From Comamonadaceae bacterium (lineage in GTDB: Bacteria > Pseudomonadota > Gammaproteobacteria > Burkholderiales > Burkholderiaceae_C): DNA of 33,188 nt. Made by a program: the position numbers and the translations under genes. Under the pieces are notes generated by a model. That model ran no database searches and was not told the origin of the DNA. It saw only the letters and a program-made list of their open reading frames with translations. Shown here piece by piece: positions 24,551 to 33,188 of this stretch. The stretch spans positions 1 to 33,188 of the forward strand of contig CANFQF010000017.1 of the NCBI GenBank assembly GCA_947449025.1. The letters run 5' to 3'. Numbering within the stretch: the stretch's first letter is position 1; every line of letters starts with the position of its first letter.

Positions 24551-25537
24551 ATGAGCAAGAAGCCTGTTCGCGTCGCCGTCACTGGCGCCGCTGGCCAGAT
24601 CGGTTACGCCCTCCTGTTCCGCATCGCCTCTGGCGAGATGCTGGGCAAGGACCAGCCCGTGATCCTGCAACTGCTCGAAATCCCCGACGAGCGGGCCCAG
24701 AAGGCGCTCAAGGGCGTGATGATGGAGCTCGAAGACTGCGCCTTCCCCCTGCTGGCCGGCATGGAAGCCCACAGCGACCCGATGACCGCCTTCAAGGACA
24801 CCGACTACGCCCTGCTCGTTGGTGCCCGTCCCCGCGGCCCCGGCATGGAGCGCGCCGACCTGCTGGCCGCCAACGCCCAGATCTTCACCGCCCAGGGCAA
24901 GGCCCTGGACAAGTTGGCCTCGCGCAATGTCAAGGTGCTGGTGGTGGGCAACCCTGCCAATACCAATGCCTACATTGCCATGAAGAGCGCGCCCAGCCTA
25001 CCGCGCGAGAACTTCACCGCCATGCTGCGCCTGGACCACAACCGCGCCGCCTCCCAGATCGCCGCCAAGACCGGCTGCAAGGTCGGCGAGATCGAAAAGC
25101 TCACTGTCTGGGGCAACCACTCGCCCACCATGTACGCCGACTACCGCTATGCCACTGCCAACGGCAAGAGCATCAAGGACCAGATCAACGACCAGGTCTG
25201 GAACGCCGAGGTGTTCCTGCCCACCGTGGGCAAGCGCGGCGCCGCCATCATCGACGCCCGTGGCCTGTCCTCGGCCGCCTCTGCTGCCAACGCCGCCATC
25301 GACCACATGCGGGATTGGGCCCTGGGCTCGAACGGCAAGTGGGTCACCATGGGCATTGCGTCCAATGGCGACTACGGCATTCCCAAGGACGTGATGTTCG
25401 GCTTCCCCGTCACCACCAAGGACGGCAAGTACGAAGTCGTCAAGGGCCTCGAAATCGACGCCTTCAGCCAAGAGCGAATCAACAAGACGCTCGCGGAACT
25501 GCAGGACGAGCAGGCCGGCGTCGCTCACCTGCTCTGA
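24551..25537 (+). CDS. mdh: Malate dehydrogenase
   Basis: Mdh oxidises malate to oxaloacetate with NAD. The 328-residue product is of the cytosolic-type group common in betaproteobacteria. It has the NAD-binding [12 protein letters not shown], the substrate loop [10 protein letters not shown], the catalytic D162 and R165 in LDHNRA, and H190 in [12 protein letters not shown]. The ATG at 24551 has GGAG upstream; the open frame runs 50 codons further back but across the predicted promoter. It is divergent from gntR and 29 bp before the CitE-like gene. Confidence 0.97.
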   Translation: MSKKPVRVAVTGAAGQIGYALLFRIASGEMLGKDQPVILQLLEIPDERAQKALKGVMMELEDCAFPLLAGMEAHSDPMTAFKDTDYALLVGARPRGPGMERADLLAANAQIFTAQGKALDKLASRNVKVLVVGNPANTNAYIAMKSAPSLPRENFTAMLRLDHNRAASQIAAKTGCKVGEIEKLTVWGNHSPTMYADYRYATANGKSIKDQINDQVWNAEVFLPTVGKRGAAIIDARGLSSAASAANAAIDHMRDWALGSNGKWVTMGIASNGDYGIPKDVMFGFPVTTKDGKYEVVKGLEIDAFSQERINKTLAELQDEQAGVAHLL

Positions 25538-25566
25538 TCCCGGCCCGGCTGTACCTCCCCAAGGCT

Positions 25567-26559
25567 GTGAGCGCGCATCCCCGCCAAGTGCTCCTGGGCG
25601 CCCAGGCGCGCACCGGCACGCTGCCGGTGTGCGACCACTACAGTGGTGTCGAGGTGCGCATGAAAAAGAGCTTGCAGCTGCAGGCCGATATGGCAGCCGA
25701 GTTCGGCGCCTGCGTCTTCGATGTCACCCTCGATTGCGAAGACGGCGCCCCGGTGGGCGGTGAGCGCGAGCACGCCGCCTTGGTCGCAGAAATGGCCGTC
25801 TCTGCCGCGCCCGGCGCCCGGGTGGCGGTACGCGTCCATCCGGTGGACCATCCCGCGTTTGAAGACGACATCCGCACCATTGTGGGCCGCGCTGGCGCGC
25901 GCCTGGTGCACGTCATGGTGCCCAAGGTTGAATCGGTCGCCGACGTCGAACGTGCGGTGCGTGCGATCGACGCTGCTGGCGCGCCGGGCCTGGCTCTGCA
26001 TGCCCTGATCGAATCGCCTGCCGCCGTGCACCGGTCCTTCGACATCGCCGCGCATGCACGCATTCAGTCTCTGAGCTTTGGCCTGATGGATTTTGTGTCT
26101 GCCCATGGCGGTGCGATTGCGGCCGACGGCATGGGGGTCGATGGCCAGTTCCGCCACCCGCTGGTGCTGCGCGCCAAGATGGAAATTTCTTCGGCCTGTC
26201 ACGCCCATGGCAAGGTGCCCTCGCACTGCGTGGTCACCGAGTTCAAGAACCACGACGCCTTTCGGCAGGCCGCGCGCCGTGCCTCGCGCGAGCTGGGTTA
26301 CACCCGCATGTGGAGCATCCACCCGGACCAGATCCGGCTGGTGCTCGAAGCCCTGGCGCCCGATGCCCGCGACATCGAAACAGCTGCCGCGATTGTGCTG
26401 GCTGCAGCCCGTGCCGATTGGGCGCCCATCAGCCATGAGGGCAAGCTGGAAGACCGTGCGAGCTACCGTTTTTACTGGCAGGTTCTCGAGCGCGCGCACC
26501 AGACCGGCCGGGCCCTGCCCGCCGAGGTGCGGCCTTGGTTCGACGAGGCCGCCGCATGA
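25567..26559 (+). CDS. HpcH/HpaI aldolase / citrate lyase beta-subunit-like (CitE-like) protein
   Basis: A TIM-barrel enzyme of the CitE-like family, about 330 residues. Visible are LPVCDHYSGVEVRMKKSL, the metal-binding acidic motif TLDCEDGAPVGGE, VMVPKVESVADVERAV, ALIESPAAVHR and LGYTRMWSIHPDQI. Relatives cleave or form acyl-CoA esters such as malyl-CoA or citramalyl-CoA. No citD or citF is nearby, so it is not part of a citrate lyase complex. The start is uncertain: I choose GTG at 25567, after the mdh stop, because it gives the expected MSAHPRQVLLG N-terminus, but its ribosome site is poor. The stop overlaps the next start (ATGA). Confidence 0.85.
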   Translation: MSAHPRQVLLGAQARTGTLPVCDHYSGVEVRMKKSLQLQADMAAEFGACVFDVTLDCEDGAPVGGEREHAALVAEMAVSAAPGARVAVRVHPVDHPAFEDDIRTIVGRAGARLVHVMVPKVESVADVERAVRAIDAAGAPGLALHALIESPAAVHRSFDIAAHARIQSLSFGLMDFVSAHGGAIAADGMGVDGQFRHPLVLRAKMEISSACHAHGKVPSHCVVTEFKNHDAFRQAARRASRELGYTRMWSIHPDQIRLVLEALAPDARDIETAAAIVLAAARADWAPISHEGKLEDRASYRFYWQVLERAHQTGRALPAEVRPWFDEAAA

Positions 26560-27227
26560 TCGCCCCGACCTGGCACCAGCTGTCGCCCGCGACGCCAGAG
26601 GCGCTGCTGGTGCTTGTGCTGCTTGCCTTGCTGGCTCTGCAGGGGCTCGGCCCCGCCTTTGCGGCGGAGCCGGCGCCGGTGGGCGCCAAGGGCACGGCGA
26701 AAAAATCAGGCCAGAGGTCTGGGCAGAAGGCGCAAGCGAATGCCGTTGCTCCCCGCAAGCCCAATGCCCGGCCTCTGCGGTCGCTCGCGCCCTCCGCCCA
26801 GAAGGCGGTCGAGGAACGGGTGGCAATCGAAGACGAGCCGACCCACGATCTGTCCCCCGCCGAACTCGAGGTGGCACGCGGCGTGCATGTGGGAGAAATG
26901 ACTTGCGAACTCGGCGCCAGCGTCACCGTGGAGCCAGCTCGCAAGGAAGGTTTTTTCCTGGTCCGCACCAGCAAGGGCCTGCGCTTTCGCATGCACCCCA
27001 CAGTAAGCCGCACCGGCGCCGTCCGCCTGGAAGACCCCAAGCGCGGTGCGATGTGGCTGCAACTCGAAAATAAGTCGATGCTTTTGAGCCAGAAGCTGGG
27101 TCGGCGTCTGGCCGACGAATGCCAAAGCCCCGCGCAGTTCGAGGTGGCCCAGGCAATGAAGAAGAACCCGCCGCCCAGCCTGCTTGAGGCCATCCCCCAG
27201 GCGGCTCCTGCCGCCCAAGCCCAGTAA
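26556..27227 (+). CDS. Conserved exported protein of unknown function with two cysteines
   Basis: A 223-residue protein that starts by overlapping the CitE-like stop (ATGA). A hydrophobic stretch (about 15-37, ALLVLVLLALLALQGLG) ending in AFAAEP looks like a signal peptide or anchor. A basic, disordered linker of about 60 residues follows. The globular part (about 105-205) has C117 in GEMTCELGASVTV and C189 in LADECQSPAQ, with TGAVRLEDPKRGAMWLQL and NKSMLLSQKLGRRL between. I recognise it only as a hypothetical protein seen before acnB in related bacteria. The two distant cysteines in an exported domain suggest one disulfide. A role linked to the neighbouring TCA enzymes is not obvious. Confidence 0.75.
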   Translation: MIAPTWHQLSPATPEALLVLVLLALLALQGLGPAFAAEPAPVGAKGTAKKSGQRSGQKAQANAVAPRKPNARPLRSLAPSAQKAVEERVAIEDEPTHDLSPAELEVARGVHVGEMTCELGASVTVEPARKEGFFLVRTSKGLRFRMHPTVSRTGAVRLEDPKRGAMWLQLENKSMLLSQKLGRRLADECQSPAQFEVAQAMKKNPPPSLLEAIPQAAPAAQAQ

Positions 27228-27281
27228 AACCGAAACGGCCACCGGCCCGAACATTTGTTTTTTTAGACGGAGAGAAAGACC

Positions 27282-29867
27282 ATGCTGCAAGCCTATCGTG
27301 ACCATGTCGCCGAGCGCGCCAAACTTGGCATCCCGCCCCTGCCGCTGACCGCGCAGCAGACCGGCGCCCTGATCGAGCTTCTGAAGAACCCGCCCAAGGG
27401 CGAGGAGCAGACCCTGGTCGATCTGATCACCCACCGCGTACCCGCCGGCGTGGACGACGCCGCCAAGGTCAAGGCCAGCTACCTGGCTGCCGTGGCCCAT
27501 GGCACCGAAAAATGCGCGCTGATTTCCCGGGCCAAGGCCACGGAGCTTCTGGGCACCATGCTGGGCGGCTACAACATCAGCCCCTTGATCGACTTGCTGG
27601 ACGACCAGGAAGTCGGCCAGGTCGCGGCCAATGGCCTCAAGACCACCCTCCTGATGTTCGACCAGTTCCACGACGTCGCCGAGAAGGCCGCCAAGGGCAA
27701 CGCCAACGCCAAAGCCGTGATGCAGTCCTGGGCCGACGCCGAATGGTTCACCAGCCGGCCCGAAGTGCCCAAGTCGCTGATGCTCACCGTGCTCAAGGTG
27801 ACCGGCGAGACCAACACCGACGACCTGTCCCCCGCGCCCGACGCCTGGAGCCGCCCGGACATTCCGTTGCATGCGCTGGCCATGCTCAAAAACACCCGCG
27901 ACGGCATCACCCCTGAGGAAGATGGCAAGCGCGGCCCGATCAAGTTCATCGAGGACCTGCGCAAGAAGGGCAACCTGGTCGCCTACGTCGGCGACGTGGT
28001 GGGCACCGGTTCTTCGCGTAAGTCGGCCACCAACAGCGTGCTGTGGTTCACCGGTGAAGACATTCCTTTCGTCCCGAACAAGCGCTTTGGCGGCGTTTGC
28101 CTCGGCTCCAAGATCGCCCCGATCTTCTACAACACGATGGAAGACGCCGGCGCCCTGCCGATCGAGCTGGACGTGAGCCAGATGAACATGGGCGACGAGA
28201 TCGAGCTGCGCCCCTACGAGGGCAAGGCCCTCAAGAACGGCCAGGTCATCGCCGAGTTCCAAGTCCGCAGCGACGTGCTGTTTGACGAAGTGCGCGCCGG
28301 CGGCCGCATTCCGCTGATCGTCGGCCGTGGTCTGACCGCCAAGGCGCGCGAGGCCTTGGGCCTGCCCGTCTCCACCCTGTTCCGCCTGCCCCAGGCGCCC
28401 CAGGACAGCGGCAAGGGCTTCACCCTGGCCCAGAAGATGGTCGGCCGCGCCTGCGGCCTGCCCGAAGGCAAGGGCGTGCGCGCCGGCACCTACTGCGAGC
28501 CGCGCATGACCTCGGTGGGTTCCCAGGACACCACCGGCACCATGACCCGCGACGAGCTCAAAGACCTGGCTTGCCTGGGCTTCTCCGCCGACCTGGTGAT
28601 GCAATCCTTCTGCCACACCGCCGCTTACCCGAAGCCGGTGGACGTGAAGATGCACCACGAGCTGCCCGAGTTCATGTCCAACCGCGGTGGCATCTCGCTG
28701 CGCCCGGGCGACGGCGTGATTCACAGCTGGCTCAACCGCTTTCTGCTACCCGACACGGTGGGCACCGGTGGTGACTCGCACACCCGTTTCCCCCTGGGCA
28801 TCAGCTTCCCGGCCGGCTCTGGCCTGGTGGCTTTCGCTGCGGCCACCGGCGTGATGCCGCTGGACATGCCCGAGAGCGTGCTGGTGCGCTTCAAGGGCAA
28901 GATGCAGCCCGGCGTCACCCTGCGTGACCTGGTTAACGCCATTCCCCTGGCCGCCATCAAGCAAGGCCACCTGACTGTGGCCAAGCAGGGCAAGACGAAC
29001 GTCTTCTCCGGCCGCATCGTCGAGATCGAGGGCCTGCCGGACCTGAAGGTGGAGCAAGCCTTCGAGCTGTCTGATTCCTCCGCCGAGCGCTCCGCCGCCG
29101 GTTGCACCGTGCACCTGAACAAGGAGCCGGTGATCGAGTACATCAACAGCAACATCACCTTGATGAAGTCGCTGATCGCCAACGGCTACGCAGACGCCCG
29201 CACCCTGGCGCGTCGCATCGCCGCGCAAGAAGCCTGGCTGAAGAATCCGCAGCTGCTCAAGGCCGACGCCGACGCCGAGTACGCCGCCGTCATCGAGATC
29301 GACCTGGCCGAGATCCACGAACCCATCGTGGCTTGCCCGAACGACCCGGACGATGTGAAGATGCTGTCCGAAGTCGCTGGCGCCAAGATCGACGAGGTGT
29401 TCATCGGTTCTTGCATGACCAACATCGGCCACTTCCGCGCAGCCTCCAAGCTGCTCGAAAGCAAGCGCGACATTCCGGTCAAGCTGTGGGTCGCACCGCC
29501 GACCAAGATGGACCAGACGCAGTTGACCGAAGAGGGCCACTACAGCGTACTCGGCGCCGCCGGTGCCCGCATGGAAATGCCCGGTTGCTCGCTGTGCATG
29601 GGTAACCAGGCGCAGGTCAAAGAGGGTGCCACGGTCATGTCGACCAGCACCCGCAACTTCCCCAACCGCCTGGGCAAGAACACCAATGTGTATCTGGGCA
29701 GTGCGGAGCTCGCCGCCATCTGCTCCAAGCTCGGTCGCATCCCGACGAAGGCCGAGTACATGGCCGACATGGGCGTGCTCACCGCCAACAGCGACAAGGT
29801 TTATCAGTACCTGAACTTCGACAAGATTGAATCTTTCACCACGGCAGCGGCCAAGGTCGCGGCCTGA
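27282..29867 (+). CDS. acnB: Bifunctional aconitate hydratase 2 / 2-methylisocitrate dehydratase
   Basis: AcnB isomerises citrate to isocitrate through cis-aconitate, and can act on 2-methylisocitrate. The 861-residue product has the AcnB arrangement: the N-terminal HEAT-like domain ([15 protein letters not shown]), the swivel domain placed before the catalytic domains ([16 protein letters not shown]), and cluster cysteines C711 (FIGSCMTN), C769 and C772 (MPGCSLCMG), plus [18 protein letters not shown] site precedes the ATG at 27282. The 54-bp gap before it includes a run of T. The gene ends at a strong terminator. Confidence 0.97.
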   Translation: MLQAYRDHVAERAKLGIPPLPLTAQQTGALIELLKNPPKGEEQTLVDLITHRVPAGVDDAAKVKASYLAAVAHGTEKCALISRAKATELLGTMLGGYNISPLIDLLDDQEVGQVAANGLKTTLLMFDQFHDVAEKAAKGNANAKAVMQSWADAEWFTSRPEVPKSLMLTVLKVTGETNTDDLSPAPDAWSRPDIPLHALAMLKNTRDGITPEEDGKRGPIKFIEDLRKKGNLVAYVGDVVGTGSSRKSATNSVLWFTGEDIPFVPNKRFGGVCLGSKIAPIFYNTMEDAGALPIELDVSQMNMGDEIELRPYEGKALKNGQVIAEFQVRSDVLFDEVRAGGRIPLIVGRGLTAKAREALGLPVSTLFRLPQAPQDSGKGFTLAQKMVGRACGLPEGKGVRAGTYCEPRMTSVGSQDTTGTMTRDELKDLACLGFSADLVMQSFCHTAAYPKPVDVKMHHELPEFMSNRGGISLRPGDGVIHSWLNRFLLPDTVGTGGDSHTRFPLGISFPAGSGLVAFAAATGVMPLDMPESVLVRFKGKMQPGVTLRDLVNAIPLAAIKQGHLTVAKQGKTNVFSGRIVEIEGLPDLKVEQAFELSDSSAERSAAGCTVHLNKEPVIEYINSNITLMKSLIANGYADARTLARRIAAQEAWLKNPQLLKADADAEYAAVIEIDLAEIHEPIVACPNDPDDVKMLSEVAGAKIDEVFIGSCMTNIGHFRAASKLLESKRDIPVKLWVAPPTKMDQTQLTEEGHYSVLGAAGARMEMPGCSLCMGNQAQVKEGATVMSTSTRNFPNRLGKNTNVYLGSAELAAICSKLGRIPTKAEYMADMGVLTANSDKVYQYLNFDKIESFTTAAAKVAA

Positions 29868-29889
29868 TCCCTGTCGGATTGACCCTCGT

Positions 29890-29915
29890 AAAAAGCGGCC
29901 TTCGGGCCGCTTTTT
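29890..29915 (+). terminator. Rho-independent terminator after acnB
   Basis: An 11-bp perfect stem, AAAAAGCGGCC (29890-29900) and GGCCGCTTTTT (29905-29915), around a TTCG tetraloop, begins 22 bases after the acnB stop and ends in a T-run. The A-run on the left makes it usable from both sides. Confidence 0.95.
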
Positions 29916-29967
29916 CTTTGGCGCGCCAGCCGGCAGGCTAGGATGTGTCGCAAGCAAGGAGTGAGGT

Positions 29968-30831
29968 GTGGAGCGGACAACGCAGGGATGGTGGAATGGC
30001 CTGGCGGGGGTGGTGATCTTCAGCGGCTCGCTGCCCGCCACCCGACTGGCAGTGGCGGACTTCGATCCCCTGTTTCTCACCGGCGCCCGGGCGGTGCTGG
30101 CGGGCCTTCTGGCTGCCGCCTTGCTGGTCGCGGGGCGCCAGCAGCGGCCCGCGCGCGAAGACCTGCTGCCGCTCGCGCTTGTCGCCCTGGGCTGCGTCGT
30201 CGGATTTCCGCTGCTCACAGCCTGGGCGCTCACCCACATCACCTCCGCACAGGCCATGGTGTTCATCGGTGCCCTGCCGCTTTCTACCGCTCTTTTTTCG
30301 GTGCTGCGTGGCGGCGACCGTCCGCGCCCGGCCTTTTGGCTTTTCTCGGTTCTGGGCTGTGGCCTGGTCAGCGCCTACGCGCTGGCGCAGGGCGGCGCGG
30401 GCTCCCTGTCGGGTGATCTGCTGATGTTGGCGGCCATTGCCGTCTGCGGCCTGGGTTATGCCGAGGGCGCGCGGCTCACGCCTCGCCTGGGGGGCTGGCA
30501 GGTCATCTCCTGGTCGCTGGTGATCTCTCTGCCGGTGATGCTGCCGCTGGCATGGGCCACGCTCCCCATGACATTCGCCGGCGTTCGCCCGGCCTCTTGG
30601 GCGGGCCTGGCCTATGTCTCGGTTTTCAGCATGCTGGTCGGCTTCATCTTCTGGTACCGGGGTCTGGCCCAGGGCGGCGTGGCCGCCATCGCCCAGCTGC
30701 AGCTGCTCCAGCCCTTTCTCGGGATGATGCTGGCAGCGCTTCTCCTGGGCGAGCAGGTGACCTGGCCGATGGGGGTGTCGGCGCTGGCCGTCATTGCCTG
30801 CGTGGCCGGCGCCCGGCGTTACGGGCGCTAG
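29968..30831 (+). CDS. EamA/DMT-family transporter
   Basis: A 287-residue inner-membrane protein with about ten hydrophobic helices in two EamA repeats (residues about 8-135 and 145-280). The second repeat has SVFSMLVGFIFWYRGLAQG and AQLQLLQPFLGMMLAALLLGE, the classic DMT pattern. These carriers export amino acids or other metabolites; the substrate is unknown. The start is GTG at 29968, with AAGGAG 6 bases upstream. It is separated from acnB by the terminator and is convergent with the Bug protein gene, with a gap of only 19 bp. Confidence 0.9.
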   Translation: MERTTQGWWNGLAGVVIFSGSLPATRLAVADFDPLFLTGARAVLAGLLAAALLVAGRQQRPAREDLLPLALVALGCVVGFPLLTAWALTHITSAQAMVFIGALPLSTALFSVLRGGDRPRPAFWLFSVLGCGLVSAYALAQGGAGSLSGDLLMLAAIAVCGLGYAEGARLTPRLGGWQVISWSLVISLPVMLPLAWATLPMTFAGVRPASWAGLAYVSVFSMLVGFIFWYRGLAQGGVAAIAQLQLLQPFLGMMLAALLLGEQVTWPMGVSALAVIACVAGARRYGR

Positions 30832-30850
30832 CGACGGGAGCGCTTGTCCC

Positions 30851-31825
30851 TCAGTCGACCACGAGGTTCAGGGACTTGGTCAACTCCCCCCACACCTGGG
30901 CGTCCTTGCGTACGGTCTCCAGGAATTGCTCGGGCGTGGTGAGCGGAATGTCGGTGAAGTTGAATTCCGCCAGGCGCTCCAAGGTGGCTGGATCCTTCAG
31001 TACCTCCTGCAGTGCCACGTTGAGCTTTTGGATGATGGGCTTGGGCGTGGCGGCCGGGGCAAAGAGCCCATACCAGGAGAAGGCGTTGAAGGTGTAGCCC
31101 GACTCGGTGAGGGTAGGGACCTCCGGCAGGCGCGGCAGGCGAGCGGAGCCGCCATAGCCAATGGCCCGGAGTTTTCCGCTGCGCACCAGTTCCACGGTGG
31201 AGGAAATATCTGCGGTTCCCACCATCAGTTGTCCGGCCACGACGTCCAGCGCGCAGGGGCCGCTGCCCTTGTAGGGAATGTGCGTCATCACCAGACCGGC
31301 TTGCTTTTTCAGGAACTCCATCAGCAGATGGCCGCCGGACCCATTGCCCCAGGAGCAGTAACTGAGCTGGTCAGGCCGCGCCTTGGCATAGTCGACGAGT
31401 TCCTTGAAGTTCTTCACCGGCAGCTGCGGGTTGACCACCACGAAGTTGCCGGCACGGCCGATCTGTCCGATGGGCGCTAGGTCCTTCACCGGGTCATAGG
31501 GCGGCTTGCGCATGATGGCCGGATTGACCACTTGCGCCGCGGTGTACGTGAACAGGAGCCGATAGCCATCGGCGGGTGCACGAATCACGTTGTCCGTACC
31601 GATGACACCATTGGCGCCCGCCCGGTTGTCGATGATCACGGGTTGCTTGAGCACCTTGGACAGGCGCTCGCCGATGAACCGGCCAATGGTGTCGGTGCCG
31701 CCAGCAGGCGCAGTGGGGACCACCAGGGTGATGGGCTTTTCAGGGTAACTTCCCTGGGCGCTGGCCAGCGGCGCGAGCAGGGCCAGGACGGCTGCGGCCA
31801 GGGCGCGGCGGGTGGGTGCTTTCAT
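30851..31825 (-). CDS. Bug/TctC-family tripartite tricarboxylate transporter substrate-binding protein
   Basis: A 324-residue periplasmic binding protein. The signal peptide (MKAPTRRALAAAVLALLAPL, cleavage after ASA near residue 23) is followed by the family start YPEKPITLVVPTAPAGGTD. Later come IDNRAGANGVIGTD, APADGYRLLF, THIPYKGSGP and the C-terminal domain. The Bug family is greatly expanded in Burkholderiales and binds carboxylates. No tctA/tctB membrane genes are nearby, so it is an orphan receptor here. A GAGGAG site precedes the ATG. It lies 49 bp downstream of the MBL gene and may be co-transcribed with it. Confidence 0.95.
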   Translation of the reverse strand: MKAPTRRALAAAVLALLAPLASAQGSYPEKPITLVVPTAPAGGTDTIGRFIGERLSKVLKQPVIIDNRAGANGVIGTDNVIRAPADGYRLLFTYTAAQVVNPAIMRKPPYDPVKDLAPIGQIGRAGNFVVVNPQLPVKNFKELVDYAKARPDQLSYCSWGNGSGGHLLMEFLKKQAGLVMTHIPYKGSGPCALDVVAGQLMVGTADISSTVELVRSGKLRAIGYGGSARLPRLPEVPTLTESGYTFNAFSWYGLFAPAATPKPIIQKLNVALQEVLKDPATLERLAEFNFTDIPLTTPEQFLETVRKDAQVWGELTKSLNLVVD

Positions 31826-31874
31826 GGTTGTCTCCTCACGTGGTGGTTGAAATGAACGCGCTGATCAAGTTGCT

Positions 31875-33188
31875 CTAACGGCGGCCTGCAATGTCCGCAG
31901 CATGGGGCGCAGGCGCAGGCTTGTCATGGGAATTTGCCTCAGGGGCCCGGGCGCTGGCGTCTTCCTGTGCCGCGAGTTGTGCAGCGCCGTGGTGGTAGAG
32001 GCTCTTCGAGATGTAGCTCGTGACGGTGCGAGCGCGCTCGCGCAGCCAGCCGGCTTTGAGGTGGCGGGCCTCGGCGATTTCGGGGGCATCGCCATCGGCC
32101 AGTGCCAGCAGGTCGATGACGTGCAGGGCGAGTTGTAACTGGCCGCCGTCGGCATGCCGGCGTGCCTGCTGCAGGACGGCCTTCTTGTCGCTGATGGCTT
32201 CGGCGAGGGCCGTGGCAATCGCCTCGGGCGCCGCCGGGTGCAAGCTGGTGGGGTTGCGGTCCCACCAACCGTTCTCTGATCGATAGATATCCCGCACGAT
32301 GTAGCTCGGGTCACCGTAGGTCGGACGCATCCAGGCCGCGCCGAAAAGTTCATCCGGGTAGTGCATGCGTGCAAGGATGGCGCGCTCGTCCAGGCCCTGA
32401 TTCATCAGCCGCACGGTCTCGGCGCGCAGCCAGCGCAGGGCCCGCACGGTGTGACCCAGTACCTCTCGGACGGACTCGGTGCCAGTAATCGTCGGCCCGA
32501 ATTCGCGCACCACCTGCTCGGGCTCGAGCGCCAGCAGGGCCTCCAGCGTGTCTGCCCAGCGCACCGGATCGCGCAGCGTGCGCAGCGGCGTGCCGATGTT
32601 GGGGATCGAGTCGATCACCGCCGGGCCGCCAAACAGCACGCGCTGTGCGGGGCACCAGACGGCGATGCCGCAGTCGGTCTCCGAGGGGGCCCAGATCAGC
32701 TCGACGCGCCGCTCGCCCTCGCCGATCACCAGGCGCTGATCGAACAGCTCGGTCGGTTCGTGCAGCCGCAGTTCAAAACTGCCGGCGGCCATGCGAAATT
32801 GCATCTCGGCCAGATGCTGCTGCAGCGCCTGCGTCTCCCGGTAGCGCGCGTAGCGGCGTGGCACGTTCCGATGCGCGATCAGACGCGGCGCGGGCTCGCC
32901 GCGTGCGCGGGCATGGTCCAGCCATTGCCCAACGCCGGCGTTGTAGCCCAGGTGGCCGTGGCTGTAGCACAGCGCGTGCACCGGCGCGTCACTGCAGCGG
33001 CGCAGCGCCTCGATCATGCTGGCTGTCACCTTGCCGCCCGGGCCGGCGTCGACGACGACCAGACCGGCCGAGGTTTCAGCCACGAAGGACTGCCCCTGCC
33101 CATGCAGCACCCAGATGCCAGGCGCGACCTGGTGGGCGCCATCGCCGGTCTTGAGAGAAAACAGTTCACCCGTGCCGCGCTTGTCGCT
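31875..33188 (-). CDS. Alkyl-sulfatase-like MBL-fold protein (partial, 5' end off the right edge)
   Basis: About 437 codons are present and the frame stays open to the edge (reading SDKRGTGELFSLKTGDG), so the true start is outside; an internal GTG at 33110 is not the start. The N-terminal part is a metallo-beta-lactamase fold (GIWVLHGQGQSFVAETSAG, VVVDAGPGG). The middle carries the alkyl-sulfatase dimerisation segment (YIVRDIYRSENGWWDRNP), then a helical domain. SdsA-type enzymes release sulfate from alkyl sulfates using two zinc ions, but the motif HxHxDH is here SHGHLGYN, lacking the aspartate and third histidine. The activity is therefore uncertain. The Bug receptor follows on the same strand. 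Confidence 0.88.
   Translation of the reverse strand, partial: SDKRGTGELFSLKTGDGAHQVAPGIWVLHGQGQSFVAETSAGLVVVDAGPGGKVTASMIEALRRCSDAPVHALCYSHGHLGYNAGVGQWLDHARARGEPAPRLIAHRNVPRRYARYRETQALQQHLAEMQFRMAAGSFELRLHEPTELFDQRLVIGEGERRVELIWAPSETDCGIAVWCPAQRVLFGGPAVIDSIPNIGTPLRTLRDPVRWADTLEALLALEPEQVVREFGPTITGTESVREVLGHTVRALRWLRAETVRLMNQGLDERAILARMHYPDELFGAAWMRPTYGDPSYIVRDIYRSENGWWDRNPTSLHPAAPEAIATALAEAISDKKAVLQQARRHADGGQLQLALHVIDLLALADGDAPEIAEARHLKAGWLRERARTVTSYISKSLYHHGAAQLAAQEDASARAPEANSHDKPAPAPHAADIAGRR

Noticed and set aside
26706-28724. A 672-codon minus-strand reading frame antisense to acnB
   Set aside because: acnB is certain on the other strand; this frame shows only composition bias and no family motif.
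33103-33110. Start of the MBL gene at the internal GTG or ATG
   Set aside because: The frame stays open to the window edge and the upstream residues (GIWV before LHGQGQ) belong to the domain.

Overview
The window is GC-rich, densely coded chromosomal DNA from a betaproteobacterium. It most resembles Burkholderiales of the Comamonadaceae type. The reasons are the gene order leuC-leuD-leuB-asd-fimV-truA-trpF-trpB-trpA-accD, the long alanine/proline-rich FimV, the Bug/TctC solute-binding protein, and the TCA-cycle cluster gltA-sdhE-sdhBADC-gntR-mdh-citE-like-acnB. This placement rests on gene order and protein style only, not on a search. No tRNA, rRNA, CRISPR array or transposase was found.

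Region 1 (1-14088, mostly minus strand) holds amino-acid and lipid biosynthesis. accD runs off the left edge. trpA, trpB and trpF are followed (reading rightwards) by truA and fimV, with start/stop overlaps that suggest translational coupling. A good sigma70-like promoter lies in front of fimV. asd, leuB, leuD, a 44-residue entericidin-like lipoprotein gene, leuC and a membrane-anchored SMP-30-type beta-propeller protein complete the block. A plus-strand toxin-antitoxin pair (YlcI/YnfO-like RHH antitoxin plus RelE/ParE toxin) is wedged between asd and leuB, and a strong hairpin separates it from leuB.

Region 2 (14089-18281) is more accessory. It has an octanucleotide tandem repeat, a second toxin-antitoxin pair (Phd/YefM type plus RelE/ParE type) with a TGTACA-containing palindrome at its start, a shikimate dehydrogenase of unusual type, a short apparent cyanase remnant, a DUF2076-like protein, and an SPFH/NfeD membrane pair.

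Region 3 (18282-29915) is a TCA-cycle block. gltA, sdhE and sdhB-A-D-C lie on the minus strand. They are followed by a GntR/UTRA regulator divergent from mdh, a CitE-like lyase, a small exported two-cysteine protein of unknown function, and acnB with a classical terminator. A perfect 12-bp palindrome sits inside the predicted gntR promoter, just upstream of the predicted mdh promoter. The mdh leader has an 8-bp inverted repeat that would pair with its ribosome binding site.

Region 4 (29940-33188) has an EamA transporter (plus), then a Bug/TctC binding protein and an alkyl-sulfatase-like MBL protein (minus). The MBL protein is cut by the right edge and its metal motif is degenerate.

Most of the window is conserved housekeeping DNA. 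The points most worth a second look are the regulatory architecture at gntR/mdh, the two toxin-antitoxin operators (one possibly leaderless), the cyanase remnant, the degenerate MBL motif and the two-cysteine protein before acnB. I did not see a clearly new multi-gene system.
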